Positions 35,430 through 48,239 of a DNA stretch of 64,000 nt are shown piece after piece. The notes beneath the pieces are model-generated. The model ran no database searches and was not told the DNA's origin. It saw nothing but the letters and a program-made list of their open reading frames with translations. The stretch is from assembly GCA_021234155.1 (NCBI GenBank), contig JAJEKV010000159.1, positions 765,971 through 829,970 on the forward strand. The letters are read 5' to 3'. The translations under genes and the position numbers were made by a program. Source of the DNA: Isoetes taiwanensis (lineage: Eukaryota; Streptophyta; Lycopodiopsida; Isoetales; Isoetaceae). The number at the start of each line of letters is the position of its first letter. Position 1 is the stretch's first letter.

Positions 35430-35665
35430 CATATTATCAGACCCTGTATCATGCCATACACCGAACCCTAAATTATGCCACATGGCATTTTTAGTGCCAC
35501 ATCATGAAACCCTACATTGTGTGTGGCATATCATCAAACCCTAGATTGTATCACATGGCGTCGTGTGCCACATCATAGTAGGCACCATGTCATCAAATCC
35601 TAGCTAGTGTGCCACATCCGCCAAACCCTAGATTGTGCCACATGGCATTTTACAATCGAGGTTTG
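35430..35665 (+). repeat. Minisatellite with telo-box-like motifs
   Basis: Repeating unit of about 40-60 bases built of AAACCCTAGATTGTGCCACA then TGGCATTTT, and CCACATCATCAAACC. Telo-box-like strings: GAACCCTAAAT (about 35,462), GAAACCCTACA (about 35,505), AAACCCTAGA (about 35,538 and 35,623) and AAATCCTAG (about 35,595). Confidence 0.8.
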
Positions 35666-35669
35666 ATGA

Positions 35670-38600
35670 AAAATCTAGGAGTTTGGCGTCGGCGTGGCAC
35701 TTTACATGAGTCTAAGCCTACTTCGCGTGATTGCGCGTAGCTCCCATCTACATCTGTCCAGTAGCACGTAAGAGAAGTGGCATGTAATGGGAAAATAATA
35801 CTGGGGATGGATGCGATCAAAGGTCAGCTTTGCTCCTCCTTTACATGAATCTAGTAAAATCTTTAAAAGCATTGGGTTCTACATGAGCACTTTGATAATA
35901 ACAATTTTATTTACTACTCTACATTGCGATATTTGAAAGTCTGAGTTTCTAGTATGAAACAATGATGATAGTATGTCTAAAGTATTTGCATACATCTGCC
36001 ATGGTAGTTTGTTAACAAATGGTGATAATATGCGAGAAGCTCTGCATGCATCACGCCTATTGGTTGTTAACAAGCACATAACACAAAGCGATATACTAAT
36101 TTAAAACTTCTAGCAGGCCTGCAGCTAGCGACACAGCTCCATCCTGTTTCACGGGATGCCATTTCCCAAAGGTAATTTGTTTATGCTAGGGTATAACTCC
36201 ACCCATTTTGCTCTACACGGGTAAGGAATGAATCGGTTGAGATGAAAAGGAATTAGAAGCAAAGTATATTTGGCTTTTAGCAGGCTTTACCATTTGCACA
36301 ACATTCGAGTATCTCTGTTAGCGTGGTTACTGCGCCGGCATTGGGAAGCTATTAAATTTTGGAACAACAGGGGAATGAAGGAGCTGCCCATTTTTTATTC
36401 CTTCCCTCTGGTCAAGCATTCACCAAATGTTTTAACTTCTACAACACAAAATCACGGAACCCACATAAATCAATAACCCTCAACCCACCTTTTACATCTT
36501 CAGCAATGATTCATATACATGAGAATCATGTTTGCCCATCATTTTAGAGTGGCGAGATCCGGGTTAAAAAAGTGCCCTTATTATTTGAGAATGTTTTGCT
36601 TGATCATGATGGAAGAGCAAGGATCACGAGGATGTAATGGATAAGAACCAGTCAAACCTCTTGGAGTTTTTCTCCAACCTCGAAATGGCTATAGTTCCTA
36701 ATACGCCCCATCATTTGGTGAAACCGGGCCTCGTTGAAACCCACGAGGCATGGTTGCATGAACCTGTAATCCACCACAAAGAGCGGCTACACAGGAAACA
36801 CATACAAAGCGATGTGCGTATGAAGTTTAATATTTAGTCTGAGTCAAGAACCATTCGAGGGCTGCACCTTCTCGCATCGGACAAAAGAGGCCGATTTGCA
36901 GTAAAAAATAAGGTCATTTGGCTATGGAAGCAAATGGTCTCACTAGGTCTATATACATGATGGAAAGCCGCATACATTGCTTCAAGTTCCAACTTTGGAT
37001 TACTGTAGAAGTGGGGCCCAGGCCATTAGGGATGAATCTTACCTTAGGTTGAGTTTGAAGTAGTTTGTGACCAGAGATCGCGAAGCAAAACCCTTTTGTT
37101 GTGCTCTGCTTGTATTTGGCTTCTTCAGCTAAGCCTTGATCAAATCCTCGTAGTCAATTAAACCAATCAAATCCTTGAGTGATTTAGAGGCGCCCAATGC
37201 ACAACGGACACCTATAATATTATTATATAGGACTAGTAATGATGCGTTCTTTGGGCATAGGATGAGGCTTTGTAAATGTTTTGATCATGCATGTCCTTAG
37301 ACTGGTTCTGTTGTTAAGGGAGGATTCCACGAAGGTATACCCAATTTAGAGACATCTTGGCACATGTCCTTGTAATGGTAAAAGACATCTTCTTCCTTAA
37401 GCGGTACTAAGATATCTCACGGATGTGGGCCTTTTTCTTTATAGCTTATTGATTCAATCAAGACCCAAGGTATGGAAGCTAGAATTATTAGACGCGCCTC
37501 AAGATTTTAAGGGCAAGCTAGGATTAGCTATTAAAAGTGACATTTCAGCCCTCGGATCTATGTCAAACTATCTTGTATGCGTCTCGATTTTGGGCAGACA
37601 TCCAAATGCGTATCAATGGCAACACATTCATCCCATCCAAAAGATTCATGCTTATCCAAAATTGTCAATTACACCTTGCAAATAATGTAGGTCCTTTTCT
37701 TTCATTTTACTCCTATAGACTAACAATTTATCAACGAAGAAAGATCTAGCTTGAATATTGATATACATTATTATCAAGCAACATCTTGCAAGTCCTAGAT
37801 AAGATGGGTTTCTTTCACTAAGTGAGACTATGAAAAAACGCAAGTAAATTAATTTATCATTCTTTGTGTAAAAATATTGTCTTTTACTTAAAATAGATTC
37901 ATATTTGTTTGAACAAATTCCATGACCAGGCTCTGGCCCCTAATTTTTGCGGTATGCAGCCCTTGTCAAGGACATACAATTCTAAAGCTTCGCAAATCTG
38001 CCAACCATTCTTTGATCTATTTATCTTAAATGACTCGTGAGCCTTTAAACTGTATGAACATATTTTGGGGCTTCTTATTGTCACTTTGCATCCATTGGCA
38101 TCTCTCTAAGCTTAGGCATCATTCATACGTATTGATCGATGCAAAGTATTGATCCAATGCAAAGAAGTACATGCCATGAGTCACGAGGTTTTCTAGAATC
38201 ATTTTATTCTTGAAGAAAGACATTTTGCACTAGATCTAGCCGTTGAGCTTCAATGATTTCATTTGTAAATGTCATACATAACTTGTGCCTTTACATTCCA
38301 TCATTTCAACAAAAAGGATCAGATTCCATCCTCCAACAAGCCATCAAGCAAACTCACAAAATTTTCAGTACATGTACCAATTCAGGTCTAGCTGCAAAGC
38401 AATACATGGTCCATCTCTCTGAGATAGTCAAATCTTAGGATTCCATGAACACCTTTTGTGAATTCCATGAAACTTAAATTAAATGCTTAAGATGGAGTAT
38501 TTTAACTGTGAAGGTGCTCCTATGAGCTAAGAACAGCTATAATTTAATGTATGTCAATGCTTGCACAGCAGCATCATACCTGAATCTAAAGAGCTGCATT

Positions 38601-39030
38601 AGTTATTTCTTGAGATTTTTTAGAGCAAAATAGCATTAGGAACAACCAAAATGTTATGACTTCTTTCAGGGGGCTTCGGTTTGATCTAGTGAAATGGAGC
38701 AATACCACATGCCTATGGTGCTGCATGTATTGGGAAGGTTGCAATCACAAATGATGGATTTGAATAAGATGGCAATCATCAAATGGTTTTTTAGCTCAAT
38801 CGGCAAATAAGGAGCAAAAATAGACCTTACAGAATTAATGTATTATTTGAGTTACTTCGATTGGGGAAAATGTAATGGATTCTTGCAAAGGGAACAAAAT
38901 GTCAAATCTTTTCCAAAACAAACAATCACGATAAACAGAAGAAGAAAAGCATGAAACTTAGTACAGCTAACAGCTGTGAACCAGCATAACTTATATTTTT
39001 AAGCTTACAAAATAAATTTGTAACACAGCC
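35670..39030. other. Long intergenic stretch
   Basis: No gene recognised. The minus strand at 37,899-38,084 has a protein-like frame (NGWQICEALELYVLDKGCIP) and 36,637-36,837 another on the plus strand, neither with a known motif. They may be relics of mobile elements. Confidence 0.35.
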
Positions 39031-39079
39031 ATTTCACACCTGCATGGCCTGTAACAATTCAACCATAAAAGATGAGCAA

Positions 39080-40470
39080 TGGAAATTCACATGCGGCACT
39101 GGCAAACAGAATATATATTTGTGATAAGAAAGAGAAGTGCAGATTTATAGAAAAAGATGTAGTAGCGTACTACGAGAAGGCATTTACAGTTGCTAATGAT
39201 TGACATCTTACTGTTCTTTGCATCTTTTGCATCAAAGGTATGACTAGCTCTCAAATTTGTAAATCCTTGAGAATGAAGCTGAGTAGAAACTGAAGAAAAA
39301 GATTGAGAGTGAGAATACGCAAGGTTGATGTTATATAGCATCAGGTATACCCCAGCCATGGTCCTTTTTCCTCCTTGCTCTATTAATTCTGAATGGGTAC
39401 CAGGACGGGGGCTCCAAATTAAACCTAAAGCTGCGACTAGCGATAGCCATGCATTGTTTTTATTAGTTGATTTCTGTTTCTGGCCACTTGCCACTCTTTT
39501 AAGTTCTTCAGCGGGAGGCTGAGATTGCAACTTAAAAGAGCTATACCCATGCAGTTAGAGAAGGAGCTTGGTCTGTTTTAGTAAGATCCTTGCCATATTT
39601 CCAAATCAAAGAAACATGAACCTTTACTGCCTGTGCAACCAACGCAAGAGGAGATTCATATTTTAAACTGGAATGTGGCCAAGCAGGATCCATAACGGTT
39701 CTACTCTTGAGGATCAAAACCCTCGGTATTGCAGTTCTTCACGAAAGATTCTGTCTTCCAGAATTAAGGGACACCCTAAAGTAGGAAGCTTCTCAAAAGT
39801 AATAGTAAATCCACCATTTTGCTGGGTTTTGGTTTGCAGGGGAAGACTACCTGATGCAGCCAATCTTATTTGAAACTGAATATGGCGAGTACTGGCCATA
39901 GCAATTATTTCTAGAGCCCACAAGAATAGCTGCGATTGTCTAGCATTTTAGAACTGCATCACCCTGAACAATGGCAGACCATAGTCCCTGCCTGCGCAGC
40001 AGGCACACTTGTTGTCACAACTCCGGAGGGCAAAAGCCCACTGCTTTCATTTTTGGACAGTTCTCTGGGGAAAAGCATATTCTAATCCGATTCTATGCCT
40101 ACCAGCAAATTAGCTTCTCCATTTTGAGAAACCTAACAGCCAAGGAAGCTGTACAGGAAACCCAACCGACCTGTATCCAACAATCACGCTGTGGAAGAAA
40201 TCAGAAGCTGTACACAGGAACTGGTAACTTGGAATGTCTGGAAAGGCCTCGATGACTCCCATTGCTGGAGTTGAACCAAGAACAATAGGATCGGCTTGGT
40301 TTCGATCTCAGCCTAAACTCGAGAATCAATGGAAGCACTCCGCTTTGTGGAACAGGGCCGATGGAGACAAAGCCTAGTTATGCCATAGCAGGAAAAATCT
40401 TAACCATTAAATCTGGACGTGGGCTCCAGAGCTCTAAATAAATCGCTCACAGTAAGCTTTTAGTCAGTGC
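39080..40470 (-). pseudogene. Decayed protein-coding gene, unidentified
   Basis: The minus strand reads protein-like over 1.4 kb but changes frame often. From the N-terminal side: GSTPAMGVIEAFPDIPSYQF (about 40,200-40,275), SGVVTTSVPAAQAGTMVCH (about 39,980-40,040), GDAVLKMLDNRSYSCG-like residues split over frames (about 39,915-39,970), RHIQFQIRLAASGSLPLQTK (about 39,835-39,895) and FTITFEKLPTLGCPLILEDR (about 39,745-39,805), then AEELKRVASGQKQK (about 39,470-39,515) leading to a predicted hydrophobic stretch WLSLVAALGLIW. No family recognised. The indel pattern resembles that in NMD3. It could be a broken host gene or a locus with assembly errors. Confidence 0.45.
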
Positions 40471-40719
40471 AGAACCCGTTTTCTAGAAACTCACTTGCCG
40501 AGGTAAAGAAACTCCAAGCCTTTTTTGCCTTTTATTGGACTGATCCCTGCCGTAGCCAAGCTCTGAGAAATTGTAGCAACAATGGGATTTCTAAATGGCT
40601 TCGTAAAAAACAGGCCTTTTTGGACCTTCTAAAAGTCACATTTAAGAAAAAGGGGGCTTTGTTTGACCCTTTGATGCAGTTAAGGTTATTTGTGGTAGTC
40701 GGGATCTAGAATTTGGATC

Positions 40720-42730
40720 AGTCAAAGGGAATTACGGTATAACGTTATAATATGGGATAGGATAATTTATTTACCATTAATAATGAATTTTTTAGATTCA
40801 TCAAATTCTTTTCAGGTGTAATTTTCAATAAAAACATTTATTTGTTGCAACAAGCCTCGAATAGGAAGTCAAAATTATATTAATCACTTCTTGCAAGCAT
40901 TTAACGATGGCAAGTATCTCGAGTGGATCATACTTACCCGTGATCTCTCTCACCGTATGTCAGCCTGTTTATTTTGAGCAGCATCGATGGCCAGCCCCAG
41001 CGATAGATAGATCCGTATTACCCAGGCTCTCATCGTAAATGCATTTGGACCAACCGTATGTTGGATGATGTCAATGTGCTAGGTTATCGTCGGTTGGGTT
41101 ATCTTAACACCTGATCCCCGTAAAGTGGCATTGCACATGCAAAATCAATGAGCATCTAAGTAAATGTAGCCTCGGGAATATGTCAGGATATCATTGCCCC
41201 ATGATGCTTGTCATCTGAGTGATGTTGTAAAAACTCTCTTCTCAGCAAGGATATAAGCACCATTAGTCTTGTAGTATATAATGGCTCTTCAACTTGGGCA
41301 TTCGGCCCTTGCAAAAAATGGAGGAGATTAGTGTCGTCAAATAATACCCACACATTTTCAAGGAGTCATCAAATGGAGTTTGACCCTTTACTTAATTGGG
41401 CTTTGTGTGTGTCCAACTGTGGCGTGGATGGCATAGACTCCTTTTGCAAGAGCAAGGAAATTTATTTAGGGGCGATACTTGTACCACGGAGTCTCATCTT
41501 GTCTTTTCCACTGCACTTATCTTCATATAAATTGCATTTGCATTTTGACCATCTCTATAAGAGAATTGGCTAGGAGAGATGGTCAAGTAGAATTACGCAA
41601 AGGTTCCTCCATTCATGAATGGCAAGACTACCATTGGTCCTTGTGGCTCATCTCCACCAAAGACCTCGAGGGGAATAGTCGAGAAGGGGTGTGGCGATCT
41701 TTGGACTTGGGCTCTTGAAATGGATATGCTTGTCGACCAACAACTATGATCTTGGCTCTATCTTGGTGTCTCACACAATGCGGTATAATAGTCTTATGCA
41801 TTAAAATTACAAGGTTCCAGATGCGGATTTGGTATATGTGGCGGTGTTGTTGTTTACTACCAATGCACTTCTAGCGTTTATAGCATCCACAAAGATACTT
41901 TATCGATAAATCACGACACATTTATCATGAGCATCTTGATGATAATGTCCCAGCACGCACCAATAGGCTTCCTTGCCATGGATCATTTATCTAACTCTTT
42001 CCACTGTTCATCTTTGGGGTACTCTGGCCATCTTGCGTCTTTGTAATGGGACCTTTTCATACGCCCGCGAATAGCCCATCGTCCATTATGCCTTGGCGTG
42101 GGGGCTCATAAGTGGCACTTTATGCTTAAGTAGCATCCTCGATTAGAAACCGGGATTGCCAACCCAAGACTTCAAGGTTCTTTCTCATCATATCTTGCGA
42201 ATTAGGACTCATGCTACGTACCTCGCTTTATAGATTGGGACAGACATTCTTTCTCCGTGGCTACTTGGTTAATTAAGCTCCTTCGGTTTTGCATATGCCT
42301 ACTCCGTTGATGCGTGGCATATTTGATTGATGGTATGGCCTAATTTCACTAAGCATCTGTCATAGAGGCCATTTTTATGCCCTCTGAACAAAACAAAATA
42401 ATGAATACAAAACCGAGCATGCACAAGTAAATGCAACATGATCTGACAATCAGTATCGCGGACTATAATCATTACTTATAACATGCCTATGTGACTAATA
42501 CTTTATCGGTTTATATATTTATTTCGCCCATAATCAAAATTGCAAAGGTAGCGGCGTCGATCATACGTCCAGCCCCCAACCAAAGGGAAAAAAGGAAAGA
42601 AAGAAAAACTAAATAGGTTGAATGAGTCGGATCAAAGCTAGATTTGGCTAGATAATAGAGGAGGCTTTGGGCTGATGGAATAGGCTAGATAGAATGGGTT
42701 GGATCCGGGGTTGGATTAGGCTAGAATATG
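40720..42730. other. Intergenic, nothing recognised
   Basis: Mixed composition, short open frames on the plus strand at 41,331-41,718 without recognisable features, no clear repeat. Confidence 0.35.
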
Positions 42731-42737
42731 ATTAGGA

Positions 42738-43160
42738 CAAACACTGGTCCTCTCCACTCATGGTGGGCCAGAGCCATGCCCTTTCTCCCTAGCCACACCT
42801 CATCTAAAATAATAATAATGTGGGACTGGGGCGGTATGCAGTCCCACTCATGGTGGGTAGATATGTCCTTGCATAGCTACCTCTCTATAAAGCCCGACAA
42901 TAAATGTACAGACTAAGGGCAGAACACTTGGTCCTCTCCTTTCGTGGTGGAGTAGGCAGTATCTTGCCATAGCAACTCTACTGGGAATGAGAAGAAAAGT
43001 GGACTTGGACAGGACACACAGTTGCCTCTCCACTCAGGTGGGAGGCTAGGCCGTGCCTTGAACAAGCCACTGCCCAACTTTAAGGAAAATATATGATTCT
43101 GGTGAGCGTGGACTTGAACTTCTAGGGTACATGGTCCTCTCCACTCTAGGTGGGCACATT
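42738..43160 (+). repeat. Tandem repeat with 92-bp period
   Basis: The unit begins TGGTCCTCTCCACTCATGGT followed by GGG. Copies start near 42,746, 42,838, 42,929, 43,021 and 43,131, a spacing of 92, 91, 92 and 110. A related cluster lies at 57,060-57,370. A reverse B-box-like string, GGACTTGAACTTC, precedes the last copy. Confidence 0.85.
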
Positions 43161-43309
43161 AACCCATGAACAAACTTCCCCTCCATCAATTTTTTTTAAC
43201 CTACTTAAAACTATAAAAATAAAATGCAAGTGTGATGAACTTGCAAGAGAACATGTACACAAGATCCTATGTCGGGTCCAAATCGTAATAGAAAATTTTG
43301 CAACAAAGT

Positions 43310-43855
43310 AATAAGCGTTAGAAGAATAAGAACAAAGAAGAAAAAGATCGAAGAAGAAAGAAAAAAAAGAGAGAGGAAGAAATAGGAAACAAGAGATAGA
43401 AATAAAACAAGAGGAAGAAATAAGAGATAGAAAGGGAAGAAATAAGGATATAATAGAGGAAAGGAAATAAGAGAAAGAAGAAAAAGAATGAAGAAGAAAA
43501 AAAGAAGAAATAAGAAGGGAAGGGGAATAGAATGGGATGGAAGGAAGAAATAAGGGAGAGGAAATAAAATGATGAAGGAAAGTGAGGAAGAAATGAAAAA
43601 GAATGAAGAATAAGAAACAATAAAAGAAGGAAGGGAAGAGAAGGAAGGGAAGAGAAGGATGAAATAAGGGAAGGGAGGGGAAAGAATGGAAATGAGAAAG
43701 CATTGGAAAGAAATGAGAATGAGAAAAGAAATGAAAGCATGTAAGAGAAAGTAGGAAGGGCCAGGAAGAAGAATGTAAATTAATAGAAGCATGGAAGAAA
43801 GAATGGGAAGAAAAATAATGAAGGAACAAAGAGAAGAGAAGGGGGACAAAAAATT
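43310..43855 (+). repeat. Polypurine tract
   Basis: More than 500 bases almost purely A and G on the plus strand (GAAGAAA, GGAAGG, GAGAAG variants) with few pyrimidine breaks. The long Phe/Ser/Leu-rich frames on the minus strand here are by-products of the tract, not genes. Confidence 0.92.
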
Positions 43856-44279
43856 TGAAGTCTAGCGGGATTAGATCAAAGCCTATTCAATCTAAAAACC
43901 ATGATGTACTAACCTTGGGAGAAATGGTTCTTGCAAGTCGTCCCGAGCCTTTGTAGGAATGGCCAAAGAGTGATGTCTTGAGCTGAGAAGCGGACGAAAA
44001 AGGCTTGTTGAGTGCAGCAAAAGGTCCTGACGTCATGCGTGCATGGGGCAATTTTCAAAGCATTATATATACGGTTTCGTAAGCATCTGACGTGCACCTG
44101 AAAGTATTTTTGTTATAGCGGCGTTTGGGACTTTTAATTTTTGGGTGCGTTTTGTCTTGATGGTCATGAAAGTTTGTCCTAAGCTAATTTAGACATGTCT
44201 AAGCTGTGTATGCTGATCAAAATTCATATTCTAGATTTATCAATCTTCTATTGCTACTACTTACAAATGTTAGCGGGAT

Positions 44280-44830
44280 GTTGGGCACAGGGGTGGCGGC
44301 GTAAGCGAGCCACTTGTCATTTTGAGCACAGGGTGGCATGTTTGAGCACAGGTGACATGTTTGAGCCCTAGATGGCATGTTTAGGCTCCATGGCAGCGTT
44401 ATGTGGCATGTTTGAGCCTAGGGATGGGATGTTAGAAGGCTCAAACATGCACATGTATTTAATGAGTCCATGTGGCATCTTTGAGCCTAGATGGCATGTT
44501 TCAGCCTCGGTGGCATGTTATATGACATGTTTGAGCTTTAGGGGTGGCATGTTTGACCCACGTCTCATGTTTGAGCACAGGTGACATGTTTGAGCCCATG
44601 TGGCATGTTTGGGCCTCGGTGGCACATTATGTAGCGAGGTTTGAGCCCCGCGTGGCGTAGTAGCGTAGCGAGGTGTAAGGTGGCATTTTTTAGCCTAGGG
44701 CATCGCATGTTCAATCCTAAGAACCAATACTTGAAACGGTGGCATGTTTACTGTCATGTGCGTGTTTGAGCATGAGTAAGCATGTTTGACTATATTGGCA
44801 AATTTGAGCACAGAGCATGTTGACCTAATG
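44280..44830 (+). repeat. GTGGCATGTTTGAGCC minisatellite, first block
   Basis: Irregular tandem copies of GGTGGCATGTTTGAGCCTAG (about 20 bases) with variants such as GTGACATGTTTGAGC and GTGGCATCTTTGAGCC. It resumes at 48,340-48,770. Confidence 0.88.
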
Positions 44831-44835
44831 GCCAA

Positions 44836-45180
44836 TGCACATAAATCATGTGGGCATTACATCCTATCGCCTTGCATCTGTGCACATGGTAGCAAGCATT
44901 ATGAGCTATACTCTCGAGGAGGAGGAGATAGTGCGAGGCGAAAGGTATTTCAATCTTATCTTTGCATCATTCCATAGAAAATTCTTCATCACTTCATATG
45001 TGCTTTAGCTTTAATTCACGAAACATGCCCACCAAAGGATTCGTGATTATTGACCCATTGGATATGGGCCAATAAGCGGCGATCATGTCTTTGCACTAGT
45101 GTCGGCCTTATCCTCGATTGACTAACTAACAGATTACGGCCCAGTGGAGCTAACTTCTTCTCTATAATCATTTATCTTCA
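44836..45180 (+). repeat. Flanking direct repeat, copy 1
   Basis: About 345 bases collinear with 48,995-49,330 (TGCACATAAATCATGTGGGC, then AAAGGTATTTCAATCTT, then CATTCCATAGAAAATTCTTC, then TGGATATGGGCCAATAA, then TTCTTCTCTATAA). Confidence 0.88.
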
Positions 45181-45187
45181 TTCCGCC

Positions 45188-48100
45188 CGGGGCTCTGCGG
45201 TTTGATAGTTCCCTGGCGGACCAATCTTGGATTTTTTTTGGACTTGTAGAAGCGGGGGCCCATGAGCGGAGGATTCAGCGGTCGGATAGAGGGCAGAGCT
45301 TCAAGAGGAATTGGTCATTAGCGTCTGACCCCCAGAGGCGGCTGCCGGGGAAAGGCTGCCTCGGGAACTTTTGGGTCAGCCTCACGGGGTCCTTGCTCTC
45401 CCCTCTGAGGAGGCTTGCAAGTCTGGCCTTGTTGACTTGGGAAGGGTCCCGGCAGCTGCCCAGAGCGATGCACGGACCGCTCTAATGCTACTAACTCCTT
45501 GGTCGAAGCAGGTGTCCAGAAATTCAAGAAAATTGGCCTATATCGCGGGTGATGACTTAGGAAGCGGTGGCAAGGTAGATTTAATTAAAGGTGCTATGCA
45601 TTATTCGTTATGGATGCCTTGCCTCGCAAAAGCATTTTCGACTTTGAATTGCCACATCGGGAGAGAGATCCAAACTCCATTAGCCCAGTTCCCGCGCTGC
45701 GTTTTCAAATGTAGCCTCTCGGCCCGGGTTCCAAGTGCAAGGACCAAATCTTGGCCCCCCAAAACACAAAGCCTTCAAAAACGACAACTCACGGAGTTTT
45801 CGTTTGAGGAGACCCTATCCTTGTAAACCCGGGATCTTTGTAGCTACGTTTGAGTAGAGGGTGGTCTCAAGCGAACAGGGCCTAAAACTTCCCGAAAGCA
45901 AGCTTGCCCCAAAGTCCTCTTAGAAGGCCACAGCGTGGCCAGGGAAAGCTTCCATATATCTGAAGCGTGATTTGGCTCTTCAATTGGGCTCGAGCATGAG
46001 CGGCTGAGGACCCGATTTTTACGTGGCCAAGACCACCCTCTCCGAGAAAGCGCCAAAGTAGCTCATGTCCGGCACCCTCGTAGACAATTGGCATGGGAGG
46101 TGGATCTTTGAATCTTGCCATGGGCATCACGGCTTCCTTTCTCATTTAAAAGCGGTAGTATGAATTTGGTCACAAGGTAATTTAGCCATTCAGGACGATG
46201 CTTAGCCAGAATTGAATCTCAGTTCACAGGCCTCGCGGTGCGAGCGACAAAACGCCCGGTTTTACGCCCAGTGCGCCCATAGCAGCTCTAGCGGTTTGAT
46301 AAGTTCCCCATGCGATCTTGATTTTTACGGATTGACCAGCGAGCCCATCGAGGTTCAATGGTCGGATAGAGGGAAACCCAGAGGCTGGGAGGTGGTCGGC
46401 CAGGTGTCCCGGCCCGTGAACCACCGCAGGAAGAATTTTGCGCCTCGGGAACTTTTGGATAGCCTCTGGAGTCCTTACTCTCCCCTCTGTGAGGAGGCCT
46501 TGCGAGTCAGCCTTGTTTGACTTGAGGAAGGGTCCCGGCTTCGAGCACTGAAACGTCTGCCACGGACCACTCTAATGCTAACTCCTTGATGAAACCTTGT
46601 CCAAAAATTAGGAAAATTATGGCATGTATGCTGAGTGACTGACTTAGGAAGCAGGTTGATAAAACTTCGAATTTGAATGCATTGCTATGCATTAATTCAC
46701 AATTTATGGATGTCTTACTCTTGCAAAAGTAGCCCTCAACTGAGCCGCACATAGGAGGAAGGCGGTCCAAACTCCATTCGCCCAGTTTACTTGCTTACGA
46801 TGTTCCCCAAAGTGCGATCTCTTGACCCGGGTCCCAAGTGCAAAGGACCCAAAACTGCATTTAAAAGCATAAACCCTTCAAGAACGCGGCGGCTCTCCAG
46901 CGGGTTTCGTTTGAAGGCCATATCCTTGTGGGAATTGGTAGGACCTTGTAGCGGCTGCGATAGGAGAGTGTCCCACGCCCGAGTGCGAGCCCTAAAACCC
47001 CTCCCGAGGCGGGCTTGCCCCCAAAGTCCTCTCAGGCCTTGGTGGTGACAGGGCCAGCTCCTATCTGAGCCAGTGATTTGGCTCTTCCATTGGGCTCAAG
47101 CGTGCGACATTGCCACGGGGACCAGAAGTTTTAAGTGGCGAGGAAGACCACCACTCTCCCGGAAAGCGCCAAAGTAGCTCATGTCCCGGCCTTTATGCGT
47201 AGTCAATTGGCATAGGAGGTGAATCTTTGAATACAGAGCATATGAGGCGTGCGCATTCCTTTCTCATGCAAAAGCTGGCAGGTGTAGCAGTCCCCTAGGG
47301 TAATTTACGCCATTAGGACGATGTAGCAAGTCGAATCTCCATTACGGGGCCTCCCACGGTGCCCAAGCGACAAAACGCCCCGGTTTCTACCGCGATGCGC
47401 CGCGGGGCGCTTCTAGCGGTTGTCGTTTTCGGTGCGATCTTGGATTTTTTCACGGACTTGCAAACGGGGCCCATGAATGGAGTATTCAGCGATCCGGATA
47501 CCGGGGAAGCAGGAAACTCGGAAGGGTGGTCATTAGCATCTACGGTCCCGAGAGGCCCAGCTACCGAGAAAAACGCCTCGGGAACTTTTGGGTCGCCTTA
47601 CGCTCCTTGCTCTCCCTGTGAGGAGGCTGCAGGTCTGGTCTTGTTGACTTAGGGAAGGGTCTTGCTTCGGTACCCAACAACGGTACATGGACCACTCTAA
47701 TGCTAACTCCTTCATCAAAACCTTGTCGGAGAATTCGAAAAAATTAGCTGTATCTTTGGTGATGACTTAGGAAAAGCCGGTTAAGGTAAAAGCTTCGAAT
47801 TTAATTAAGGTGCTAGCATGTGTTAATTCACAATTTATGGATGCCTTTACTCTTGCCGCTGACCTTCAACTTTATTGCCACATGGAGGAGGCAGTCAAAA
47901 CTCCATTCAGCGGTTCGTTTGTTTCGTGTTCCCAAGTCGCGACCTCTTGGCGGGTCCCAAGTGCAAGGGCAAAACTTGGGCCTCAAAGCGCCAAACCCTT
48001 CAGAACACGGCAACTCACGAGGTTCACGTTTGGGCCTATCCTTGTCGGTCGGCTAGGACCTTCTGGCAGCGTCTTAAAATATGGGGAGGGGCTTGTCGGT

Positions 48101-48230
48101 AGACACGGACCCCTAAAACCCGGCTGGCCCCTCAAGGATCCTCTCTGAAGCATACACAGCGGTATTGGGAAAAGCTTCCACTATTTGGGCAAGTGATTTG
48201 GCTCTTCCATTGGGCGCCAGAAGACCACCC
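45188..48230 (+). repeat. Three tandem 1.1-kb units
   Basis: Anchor CTCGGGAACTTTTGG at 45,360, 46,444 and 47,577; anchor GTGATTTGGCTCTTC at 45,967, 47,073 and 48,193. Unit boundaries fall near 45,188, 46,250 and 47,372. The third unit is cut short at about 48,230. GC-rich relative to flanks; open frames inside are not conserved between units, so coding is unlikely. Confidence 0.9.
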
Positions 48231-48239
48231 AAGTTCACC

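Noticed and set aside
37899-38450. Copia integrase fragment on the minus strand
   Set aside because: The surrounding residues resemble it loosely, but no DNGGEY-type or zinc-finger motif is present.
43146-43849. Overlapping minus-strand frames of 140-227 codons rich in Phe, Ser and Leu
   Set aside because: They are the translation of the polypurine tract's complement; low complexity and no start context or motif.
44280-44830. CRISPR-like array
   Set aside because: Unit and spacer lengths are irregular, units degenerate, no cas genes, and the context is eukaryotic.
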